This document shows, one piece after another, positions 33,805-41,008 of a stretch of DNA of 64,000 nucleotides (positions are counted from its first letter, which is position 1; the number at the start of each line of letters is the position of its first letter). The DNA comes from an uncultured Alcanivorax sp. Lineage in GTDB: Bacteria > Pseudomonadota > Gammaproteobacteria > Pseudomonadales > Alcanivoracaceae. The notes beneath the pieces are model-generated. The model ran no database searches and was not told the origin of the DNA. It saw only the letters and a program-made list of their open reading frames with translations. Location of the stretch: the NCBI RefSeq assembly GCF_947258575.1, contig NZ_CAMYIV010000012.1, forward strand, positions 248,001 through 312,000, in the 5' to 3' direction. Made by a program: the position numbers and the translations under genes.

Positions 33805-34922
33805 TGCGTGCGCTGCTGGCGGCCGTACTGGTCTGTTCAAGCGCGTTGCTGCAGGCCTCGGTATTGCCAGAGGATCGGCTTGATGTGCTGTATCACCAGT
33901 ACGAAGGTGGCGGCATGAAAATCAATGGTCCGTCCGTGCTGGTAAGAAAGTCCGTGGCCGACAAGGTGGCGGTGCATGCCAATTATTATGTGGATGAAGT
34001 CTCCGCGGCGTCCATTGATGTGCTGGTCAGTGCCAGTCCCTACTCGGAAGAGCGCACCGAGAAAAGTGTTGGCGTGGATTATCTGCATGGCAAGGCCATC
34101 TATTCGTTGAGTTACGCCAACAGCGAAGAAAATGATTTCGAGGCGAACTCGGTGCACTTTGACATGAGCCAGGATTTCTTTGGCGACCTGACAACTCTGA
34201 GCTTTGGCTATTCGAAAGGCTGGGATGAAGTGTTTCGTAGTGACGATAACACCTTCGCCGAAGAAGCCGATCGGCAGCATTTTCGGATCAATGTATCGCA
34301 GATTCTTACCCGCAATCTGAGGGCCAGTCTGGGCCATGAGCTGATCACCGATGAAGGCTATCTGAACAACCCCTACCGTTCCGTGCGGTATCTGACATCG
34401 GGTGGCAATTACAGTTTTGAGCCAGAGCGCTATCCAGAAACCCGCACCAGTGAAGCTACCTCACTACGGCTGTCCTACTACTTGCCTTGGCGGGCCGGTC
34501 TGCATGGCGAGTACCGGTTGTATAACGACTCCTGGGGCATTGATGCCAATAGCTGGCAATTGAAGCTGATACAGCCGCTGGGAGGAAAGTGGACTCTTGA
34601 GGGGCGTTATCGGGCCTACCAGCAAGGCCAGGCGGATTTTTATGCCGATCTGTTTCCATTCCAGAATGCCCAGAATTTTCTTGCCAGAGACAAGGAGCTC
34701 AGCGAATTCAGCTCTACCGTGGTGGGGGTAGGGATTGGTTTCGAATTCAGCAAATCGAACTGGGATACCTTCGACCGGGCAGGGCTAAATCTGTGGGTGG
34801 ATCGCTTCAGCTTTGACTACGAGAACTTCCGCGATATCCGCGTCGCTACCACACCGGGCACCGAACCGCTGTACAGCTTTGATGCCACGGTAACCCGACT
34901 GCTGTTTACGTTGTGGTATTAG
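33795..34922 (+). CDS. DUF3570 outer-membrane-type protein
   Basis: A 375-residue exported protein (signal residues 1-20) of the DUF3570 family: the opening EDRLDVLYHQYEGGGMKI...VLVRKSVADKVAV fits the family. The body alternates aromatic and polar residues and ends in TLWY, as in outer-membrane beta-barrels. DUF3570, DUF4266, TlpA and ApbE genes are known to me as frequent neighbours, as here. GGAGG 6 nt before the ATG sets the start. The stop TAG is itself part of the AGCTACG array. Confidence 0.83.
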   Translation: MQLMRALLAAVLVCSSALLQASVLPEDRLDVLYHQYEGGGMKINGPSVLVRKSVADKVAVHANYYVDEVSAASIDVLVSASPYSEERTEKSVGVDYLHGKAIYSLSYANSEENDFEANSVHFDMSQDFFGDLTTLSFGYSKGWDEVFRSDDNTFAEEADRQHFRINVSQILTRNLRASLGHELITDEGYLNNPYRSVRYLTSGGNYSFEPERYPETRTSEATSLRLSYYLPWRAGLHGEYRLYNDSWGIDANSWQLKLIQPLGGKWTLEGRYRAYQQGQADFYADLFPFQNAQNFLARDKELSEFSSTVVGVGIGFEFSKSNWDTFDRAGLNLWVDRFSFDYENFRDIRVATTPGTEPLYSFDATVTRLLFTLWY

Positions 34923-34997
34923 CTACGAGCTACGAGCTACGAGCTACGAGCTACGAGCTACGAGCTACGAGCTACGAGCTACGAGCTACGAGCTACG
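34921..34997. repeat. 11-copy AGCTACG tandem array
   Basis: Eleven exact copies of the heptamer AGCTACG, starting within the stop codon of the DUF3570 gene. Two to three copies of the same or a related heptamer stand at 3961 and 42786. Strand-slippage would easily change the copy number. Confidence 0.92.
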
Positions 34998-35217
34998 CTG
35001 GTTGGATAGGGAAAGGGTAGAAAGTTCCTCGGACCTCGGTATTTCTACGAAGCTGCTGTAGGAGCCCATGCTTGCATGGCGAACCGCGCTTGTGCGGAAA
35101 TCGGCCGGAGGGCGATCAGGAGTCTCAGAGCTCGACAGGTTTCAGAAAAGAATGGCGGCTAGGTTGATCTCTGCCGCCTCGCTACGCTCGGTTCGCCATG
35201 CAAGCATGGCTCCTATA
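34998..35217. repeat. palindromic element, copy B
   Basis: The counterpart of the 3961-4196 element. TGTAGGAG at 35057 to GCTCCTATA at 35217; the outer ~31 bp arms are inverted, with CCATGCTTGCATGG-type hairpins in each. A further palindrome, GCGCCGC-GA-GCGGCGC, follows near 35250. It fills most of the 366 bp gap before pldA, which holds no gene I can see. Confidence 0.8.
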
Positions 35218-35288
35218 GCGAAGCCCGGTTCTTTCGCCTGAATCGCGCCGCGAGCGGCGCTCCTGCAAAATTTTTCCGGCGTTGTCTC

Positions 35289-36383
35289 TTACAACGAATC
35301 CGTCAGCAAAATCCCGAAGCTGAAACGGTTTTCGTAATCGTCGTAGTTGATCAATGAATCCCCGTAACCACTGAATACCTGTACCAATCCTTTAAAGCGT
35401 TTGCTGAGCGGGAAAGAATAGTTGATGCGGCCGGCGCCCTTGTTGTCGGAGCGCAGGTTGTTGCGCACCATCAGCTCGAGCACGTGGTTGCGGAACGGGT
35501 AGGCCACTTCCAGCTCGAAATTGCCCATGAACTTTTCTATGTCCGGATTATCATCACCGGAGGTATCCAGAGGGTCGTCTTTCTCTTCTTCGGGAATCCG
35601 GTACCAGGGTTTCACGGACCAGTAATAGTCGCCGGTCTTGAAGACGTAATTCATGAATACCCGGTTCCAGCTTCGCGATACCGGTACATCGCGCCCATTG
35701 GACTGGTGGTTGAAGCCGGCCACCAACAGCTCGGAATCCAGCGGGCCGATCTGCCAGTCGACAGGCTTGGAAATGAAGATTTCCGGCTCGTAATTGGTTT
35801 CCCGAAACGGCGCGGAGATCTCGCTGTTATAGGCCTGCCAGAAGAAGGTGCCGGTGAACGCCATCCACAAGGTTACATCGTCGACGATGTTTTCCTTCAG
35901 GGGCGCCTTCAGGGATAGCTGGAACTTCACCTCGTTGGGCTGCAGGTCCCGATCATCCTTGTCGGGGTCATTCCACTGCCGGTTGGACCAGTAGCTGTAC
36001 GGCAGCAGGTAATTGCGGCGATGCGGGGTAATCACAAAGGGATTGCCGCGGGTGGTGTTTTCCAGCGCCAGGCGAGCGCGCAAGGCATCCTCATTGGTGC
36101 GCTCCCCGGGTAGCTCCTCGCCGTTCTGGCACCAGCCGCGCAGCTCTTTCAGGGTGACCTGCTCATTGGCGGTCTGCGCACTTCGCAACAGACAGTCGTT
36201 CTGCTGTTGGGCCTTGCTCATGCTCCCCACCGACTCATCGGGCACCGGGGCGCTATCACCCTCGGAGGCCCGGGCTTCTTCTTTCTCTCGTTCGGATGCT
36301 GGCGGGGTTTCTTCGGCGTGGAGGGTGGCGGCACAGAGAGAGGCACTTATCAGTGTCAGGGCCAGCACCAGGGACTTGTACAT
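35289..36383 (-). CDS. pldA: outer-membrane phospholipase A (PldA)
   Basis: Calcium-dependent outer-membrane phospholipase of 364 residues, with signal peptide ending at LHAEE, then a ~90-residue acidic extension (EEARASEGDSAPVPDE) and a 12-strand barrel. The catalytic His and Ser are His226 and Ser228 in GFNHQSNGR, as in E. coli OMPLA; NRVFMNY supplies the Asn. The long acidic N-terminal extension is more than I expect in E. coli. No operon partner. Confidence 0.92.
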   Translation of the reverse strand: MYKSLVLALTLISASLCAATLHAEETPPASEREKEEARASEGDSAPVPDESVGSMSKAQQQNDCLLRSAQTANEQVTLKELRGWCQNGEELPGERTNEDALRARLALENTTRGNPFVITPHRRNYLLPYSYWSNRQWNDPDKDDRDLQPNEVKFQLSLKAPLKENIVDDVTLWMAFTGTFFWQAYNSEISAPFRETNYEPEIFISKPVDWQIGPLDSELLVAGFNHQSNGRDVPVSRSWNRVFMNYVFKTGDYYWSVKPWYRIPEEEKDDPLDTSGDDNPDIEKFMGNFELEVAYPFRNHVLELMVRNNLRSDNKGAGRINYSFPLSKRFKGLVQVFSGYGDSLINYDDYENRFSFGILLTDSL

Positions 36384-36436
36384 GCAGTGATCCTTTTACG
36401 TTGCCGATGTTTCCGTCTGGCACGGCCAGCATCCAG

Positions 36437-36625
36437 TTACAGGTTGCTGACTTCCTCATTGCTCATTGAGCGAGCCTGATCCTCCAGCATGACAGGAATG
36501 CCATCACGGACCGGATAGGCCAGACCACTGGCCTTGCACTTGAGTTCGCAGGCCTTGTCGTCATAGATCAGTGGTGCTTTGCTGACCGGGCAAACCAGGA
36601 TGTCGAGCAGGTTGGTATCAATCAT
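36437..36625 (-). CDS. Trm112/YcaR-family small protein
   Basis: A 62-residue Trm112-like protein: [17 protein letters not shown] and [20 protein letters not shown]. In bacteria the family is usually zinc-binding and encoded near lpxK/kdsB; here it stands alone. One CxxC half-site (CPV) is incomplete (VCPV...LKC). Confidence 0.85.
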   Translation of the reverse strand: MIDTNLLDILVCPVSKAPLIYDDKACELKCKASGLAYPVRDGIPVMLEDQARSMSNEEVSNL

Positions 36626-36755
36626 TGGCGGGTTCCTAAGCAGTCATTCAGCCGTCTTTGGCGAGTATACCCAATGTCCACGGCAGGGGAGAGGATACCA
36701 CCGCAACTCCGAGCTGTTTTTACGAAAAACCTGTTAAAACAGTTAACTAGAGAGG

Positions 36756-36782
36756 CAAACGGTAGTTTCAAACGCTTGTTTG
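36756..36782. promoter_or_regulatory. two overlapping PsrA-like operators
   Basis: CAAAC-N4-GTTTC (36756-36769) runs into CAAAC-N4-GTTTG (36769-36782). The published PsrA box of Pseudomonas is [GC]AAAC-N2-4-GTTT[GC]; both sites fit. They lie upstream of the first acyl-CoA dehydrogenase, so repression by a PsrA-type regulator, relieved by long-chain acyl-CoA or fatty acid, is likely. Not found before the second paralogue. Confidence 0.6.
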
Positions 36783-36786
36783 ACTC

Positions 36787-36834
36787 GCGGGTCACAAATA
36801 GGGGTAGAGCGGTGCAGGAGCCCTGACCTAAGAT
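36787..36834 (+). promoter_or_regulatory. acyl-CoA dehydrogenase promoter element, copy 1
   Basis: GCGGGTCACAAATA (36787-36800), then 28 nt, then a -10-like TAAGAT (36829-36834). The same motif stands 27 nt before TAAAAT at the second paralogue (40930-40976). No -35 is recognisable, so the motif may replace it with an activator site. Confidence 0.55.
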
Positions 36835-36850
36835 TAGCGTCCCAAATTAT

Positions 36851-36869
36851 GGCGGGCCCATGGCCCGCC
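36851..36869 (+). promoter_or_regulatory. leader hairpin of the first acyl-CoA dehydrogenase
   Basis: GGCGGGCC-CAT-GGCCCGCC in the 5' untranslated region, 33 nt before the start codon. It may protect the 5' end of the message. Confidence 0.45.
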
Positions 36870-36901
36870 TCATTGTCACCGTTTCTTTAGGGAGATTTGA
36901 G

Positions 36902-38698
36902 ATGCCGGATTACAAGGCTCCCCTGCGCGATATGCGCTTTGTACTGAATGAAGTCCTGGACATGGACGGCCACTACCAGGGGCTGGGTCTGGAAGAGATC
37001 AACAGCGAACTGCTGAATGCCTTCCTGGAAGAAGGCGCCAAGTTCTCCGAAAACGAGCTGGCTCCCCTGAACCGTTCCGGTGATGAGGAAGGCTGTGGTT
37101 TCGACAACGGTGTGGTAACCACGCCGAAAGGTTTCAAGGAAGCCTACGCCAAGTATGTGGAAGGCGGCTGGCCGGCCATGGGCGGCGACCCGGAATTCGG
37201 CGGTCAGGGCCTGCCCGGCTCCGCTGGCATCGCTATCTCTGAAATGACCGGTACCGCCAACTGGTCCTGGAGCATGTACCCGGGCCTGTCCCACGGTGCG
37301 GTGGCGACCATTGAAGAGCACGGTACCGACGAGCAGAAAAATGGCTACCTGCCAAAGCTGACCAGCGGTGAGTGGACCGGCACCATGTGCCTGACCGAAC
37401 CTCACTGTGGTTCTGACCTGGGTATTCTGAAATCCAAGGCCGAGCCTAACGCGGACGGTTCCTACAGCATCACCGGCACCAAGATCTTCATCTCTGCTGG
37501 TGAGCATGACATGGCCGAGAACATCGTCCATATCGTACTGGCTCGCCTGCCTGATGCGCCCAAGGGCACCAAGGGTATTTCCCTGTTCATCGTTCCCAAG
37601 TTTCTCACCGACGGCAACGGCGCTGTGGGCGAGCGCAATGCGGTGACCTGTGGTTCCATCGAACACAAGATGGGCATCAAGGCATCCGCCACCTGCGTAA
37701 TGAACTTCGACGGCGCTACCGGTTACCTGATCGGTCCGGAGAACAAAGGCCTGAACTGCATGTTCACCTTTATGAACTTTGCCCGTCTGGGTACCGCCAT
37801 TCAGGGCGTTGCCCATGCCGAGCTGGGTTTCCAGGGTGGCCTGACCTACGCCAAGGATCGTCTGGCCATGCGCAGCCTGTCCGGCCCGAAAAACCCGGAA
37901 GGTCCCGCCGACCCGATCATCGTTCACCCGGACGTGCGTCGCATGCTGCTGACCTCCAAGGCATTCGCCGAGGGTGGTCGCGCACTGGTGTACCTGTGTG
38001 CCCAGCTGGGTGACAAGGTGAAGCTGGAGAAAGACGAGGCTGCTCGCAAGGAAGCCGACGATCTGATGGCCCTGCTGACGCCGATCGCCAAGGCGTTCGT
38101 CACCGAAGCCGGCCTGGAAGCGGCCAACCACGGTGTGCAGATCTACGGTGGCCACGGCTTTATCCGTGAATGGGGCATGGAACAGAACGTGCGTGATGCG
38201 CGTATCTCCACCCTGTACGAGGGCACCACCGGTATTCAGGCGCTGGATCTGCTGGGTCGTAAAGTCATGATGACCCAGGGGCAGGCCCTGCGTAACTTCA
38301 CCAAGGTCGTGCACAAGTTCGGCGAAACCAACGCGGACAATGCCGACCTGAAGGAACTGCTGGAGCCGCTGGCTGCTTACAACAAGGAATGGGGTGAGCT
38401 GACCCAGGCCATCGGCATGCAGGCCATGCAGAATCCGGATTATGTGGGTGCCGCTTCCGTGGATTACCTGATGTACTCCGGCTACGTGACCCTGGCCTAC
38501 CTGTGGGCCCGCATGGCAGCTGTGGCACACGCTGCGCTGGAATCCGGTGCCGGTGATGAGGACTTCTACAAGGCCAAGATCAGCACGGCCAAGTTCTACT
38601 TCAAGCGCATCCTGCCGCGTGCGGCCGGTCACAAGGGCGCCATTGAAGGTGGCCTGGACTGCCTGATGGAGCTGGACGCAGAACACTTCGCGTTCTGA
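36902..38698 (+). CDS. acyl-CoA dehydrogenase, long paralogue 1
   Basis: A 598-residue FAD enzyme of the long acyl-CoA dehydrogenase group (fatty-acid beta-oxidation, first step). Typical parts: CLTEPHCGSDLG in the middle domain, FAD-binding GGHGFIREWGMEQNVRDARIS, and catalytic Glu440 in YEGTTGIQ; the C-terminal ~150 residues form the extra helical domain of this long group. The start at the ATG 36902 follows AGGGAGATTTGAG. PsrA-like operators and a promoter motif stand upstream. About 60% of it is readily alignable by eye to the second paralogue (41009-42784). Confidence 0.92.
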   Translation: MPDYKAPLRDMRFVLNEVLDMDGHYQGLGLEEINSELLNAFLEEGAKFSENELAPLNRSGDEEGCGFDNGVVTTPKGFKEAYAKYVEGGWPAMGGDPEFGGQGLPGSAGIAISEMTGTANWSWSMYPGLSHGAVATIEEHGTDEQKNGYLPKLTSGEWTGTMCLTEPHCGSDLGILKSKAEPNADGSYSITGTKIFISAGEHDMAENIVHIVLARLPDAPKGTKGISLFIVPKFLTDGNGAVGERNAVTCGSIEHKMGIKASATCVMNFDGATGYLIGPENKGLNCMFTFMNFARLGTAIQGVAHAELGFQGGLTYAKDRLAMRSLSGPKNPEGPADPIIVHPDVRRMLLTSKAFAEGGRALVYLCAQLGDKVKLEKDEAARKEADDLMALLTPIAKAFVTEAGLEAANHGVQIYGGHGFIREWGMEQNVRDARISTLYEGTTGIQALDLLGRKVMMTQGQALRNFTKVVHKFGETNADNADLKELLEPLAAYNKEWGELTQAIGMQAMQNPDYVGAASVDYLMYSGYVTLAYLWARMAAVAHAALESGAGDEDFYKAKISTAKFYFKRILPRAAGHKGAIEGGLDCLMELDAEHFAF

Positions 38699-38714
38699 TC
38701 CGGCGTCAGTGTCA

Positions 38715-38750
38715 GAAAAAAGCCCGCCCTTGTACGGCGGGCTTTTTTTT
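38715..38750 (+). terminator. rho-independent terminator
   Basis: A-rich stretch, AGCCCGCC (38721-38728), loop, GGCGGGCT (38736-38743), eight T's. Confidence 0.92.
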
Positions 38751-38840
38751 GCCTGAAAACCGCGCAGGCTACGTAAATGTTGGTTTTTCGTTATAGTGTC
38801 GACACAAAAAAGACGTAACAGGGATGAGGGGGATATATCC

Positions 38841-40337
38841 ATGAAGAAGGTTATTGCACTGATTGTGGTGCTGGTTGTGGCGTGGCTGGGGGCTACGTTT
38901 TATGTGGGCATGCGCGCCGAGACGCTGGTTCGCGAAGAAGTGGCCGGTCTGGAAGTGCTTCCGGGGCAGAGCGATATTGTTTTTGACGTGCTTCGTTATG
39001 ATCGCGGGCTGTTCCGTTCCGAGGCGGTGACCTGCCTGATCGCTCAGGGCGAGCTGGCATCCAATCCGAACCTGGCGATGTTGTCCGGGCAAATCTGCTC
39101 CCTGAGCACCATTCACCACGGTCCTTTCGCCTGGACCGATGATGGCTTGTTCGTGGGTATTGCTGCCAGTGAGGAAGTGCTGGATCTGCGTGAGCTACCT
39201 CCGGAAATGGCGGCCATGGTGAATGAAATCTTCCAGGGCAAGCCGCCGGTGACCGGTTACAGTCGCTATGGCTTTAATGGTGGGCTGACCATGAAGGTGG
39301 CGGTGTCGCCAGTGAATCTGGAGGCCCCCATGGGCAAGGTGGTGCTCGAGGAGTTGCAGCTGGACGTGTTGCGTCCGACCGCTGACACCTACCCGGTCAA
39401 CACCTACCTGTCCCTGCGGGGGCTGGATGTGTCCTCCCCGAAAATGGGTTTCGCGGTTGACTCACTCACGGGTTCCGTGGATATCGTTGCCATGTTGGGC
39501 GGTGAATTGCCGCTGGCAGATATCAACCTTGCCGGCAAGGAGTTGCGCTGGTCCCAGGGGGAGCAGCCGATGCTGGCGTTTGACCTGACCCTGCAGGGCA
39601 ACAGCAAGGACCACGGTGATACGCTTAGCGGCGACAGCCGCTTATGGCTGGAGAATATCAGCGGGCCAATGGTGCCGCTGCCCATGGACAGCGCTTACCT
39701 GGGCATGGACTACGCCGGTCTGGACCGGCAGGCACTGGTCAAGGTGCACGCCCTTAACCGGGAAATGGATGAAATCCAGACCCGGGCACTGATGGGCGCC
39801 CTGTCCGGCAATGGCGAGCAGGATATGGAACAGCAGATGGCCCGTATCCAGACCCTGTTGGCAGAAATGACCCAGGTGGCTGCGGAGCAACTGCTGCACC
39901 CGGGTGATAGCAAGTTGTCACTGCAAATGCTGGTGGACCACCAGGGCGAGCGACAGCTCACCGTCGACAGCAAAGCCCGTTACCTGGGGCTGGATGGCAA
40001 CAACCTGCCGGCCGACGAGCTAATGGCACTCAATGAAGCGCAGATCCAGCAGATGCTGGATGTGCAGGTGCGCGTGGACATGCACGAGTCACTGGTGCCG
40101 GCGCCCTACGTCGCCCGGCTGACAGCCTTGGCCGAGCAGGGCGTGGTAGAAAGGCAGGGCGAGCGCTGGAGCAGTGTGCTCAACGCCAATGGCGGCGCCC
40201 TGAGCCTTAATGGTCAGCCGGTGAGCCCAGAGGAGCTGCAGGAGCGCATGAAAGCGATTTCCGGGCCAGCTGCCGCTCCGCAGGCGGCTGAAGGCGAGGC
40301 GGCCCTGGACGATCCGCTGGCCTATCACGTCGACTGA
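38841..40337 (+). CDS. DUF945 (YdgA-like) membrane-anchored protein
   Basis: A 498-residue protein of the YdgA/DUF945 family. One N-terminal membrane segment (residues ~3-21, IALIVVLVVAWLGATFYVG) anchors a large periplasmic part; the DVLRYDRGLFRSEAVTC and later QLTVDSKARYLGLDG stretches fit the family. Function unknown beyond envelope localisation. The ATG at 38841 follows GAGGGGGA. Terminators bracket it, so it is monocistronic. Confidence 0.85.
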   Translation: MKKVIALIVVLVVAWLGATFYVGMRAETLVREEVAGLEVLPGQSDIVFDVLRYDRGLFRSEAVTCLIAQGELASNPNLAMLSGQICSLSTIHHGPFAWTDDGLFVGIAASEEVLDLRELPPEMAAMVNEIFQGKPPVTGYSRYGFNGGLTMKVAVSPVNLEAPMGKVVLEELQLDVLRPTADTYPVNTYLSLRGLDVSSPKMGFAVDSLTGSVDIVAMLGGELPLADINLAGKELRWSQGEQPMLAFDLTLQGNSKDHGDTLSGDSRLWLENISGPMVPLPMDSAYLGMDYAGLDRQALVKVHALNREMDEIQTRALMGALSGNGEQDMEQQMARIQTLLAEMTQVAAEQLLHPGDSKLSLQMLVDHQGERQLTVDSKARYLGLDGNNLPADELMALNEAQIQQMLDVQVRVDMHESLVPAPYVARLTALAEQGVVERQGERWSSVLNANGGALSLNGQPVSPEELQERMKAISGPAAAPQAAEGEAALDDPLAYHVD

Positions 40338-40342
40338 TCCGC

Positions 40343-40369
40343 AAAACCCGCCGTCCGGCGGGTTTTTTT
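40343..40369 (+). terminator. rho-independent terminator
   Basis: AAAACCCGCC and GGCGGGTTTTT surrounding a very short loop, followed by T's, directly after the DUF945 gene. Confidence 0.9.
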
Positions 40370-40439
40370 ATTCCCCGAAAATGGGGCATGCTGTAATGAC
40401 TCTCTCGCGGGGCAATTGCCTGTTCTAAGGAGGGGAGAC

Positions 40440-40811
40440 ATGGAGACAGTCAGGGTGCTGTGCTGGCGCTCAACGGCAATCCTGTTCGTTCTGCTGGGCA
40501 TGATCGGTGTGGTGGTCCCGGGTATGCCGACAGTGGTCTTTCTGTTGTTGGCCGCCTGGGCTGGCAGCCATGGCTGGCCGCGGCTTGAGCACTGGTTGTT
40601 GCACCATCCCCGCCATGGCAGCCACATCCGTCAGTGGCGCGAACAGCGTGCCATTCCCCGCCGTGCCAAGTGCGCCGCCTCCACCATGATGTTGATCAGC
40701 ATTGCCTTGATCAGCCTGTCTGCCGCCCCGAATTACGTGAAAATCGGTGTGCCGCTGTTTCTCTGCGGGGTATTGCTGTGGATGTGGCGCCGACCGGAGC
40801 CGCTTGAATAG
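40440..40811 (+). CDS. YbaN/DUF454 small membrane protein
   Basis: A 123-residue inner-membrane protein of the YbaN (DUF454) family. Two or three hydrophobic segments (ILFVLLGMIGVVVPGMPTVVFLLLAAW and a late IALISLSAAPNYVKIGVPLFLCGVLL) surround a conserved basic/His region (HGWPRLEHWLLHHPRHG). The ATG at 40440 is preceded by AAGGAGGGG, a strong ribosome site. Its role is not known. Confidence 0.88.
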   Translation: METVRVLCWRSTAILFVLLGMIGVVVPGMPTVVFLLLAAWAGSHGWPRLEHWLLHHPRHGSHIRQWREQRAIPRRAKCAASTMMLISIALISLSAAPNYVKIGVPLFLCGVLLWMWRRPEPLE

Positions 40812-40929
40812 GCAGACGGATTTATTCGAATACGGCGAAAATGAAGCAAAATGTGCGCAAACTGCCCTTAATGTTCCCAATTTCACCCACAATACGTGAT
40901 TCTTGCGTTAACGGTGGGGGCCATGAACG

Positions 40930-40976
40930 GCGGGTCACAAATAACCCTGTTACCTGACGCCTTGCCTGCCTAAAAT
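40930..40976 (+). promoter_or_regulatory. acyl-CoA dehydrogenase promoter element, copy 2
   Basis: GCGGGTCACAAATA (40930-40943), 27 nt, TAAAAT (40971-40976), mirroring copy 1 at 36787. Flanking sequence differs, so the identity is unlikely to be a whole-region duplication. Confidence 0.55.
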
Positions 40977-41008
40977 TTGCGCCCTGCCAACTTTCGGGAG
41001 ATGTGCAA

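Noticed and set aside
34921-34997. CRISPR array
   Set aside because: The repeats are 7 bp, contiguous and without spacers, and no cas genes are near.
36887-38842. 651-codon open frame on the minus strand over the first acyl-CoA dehydrogenase
   Set aside because: It is antisense to a clear gene, has no family features, and arises from GC-rich codon usage.
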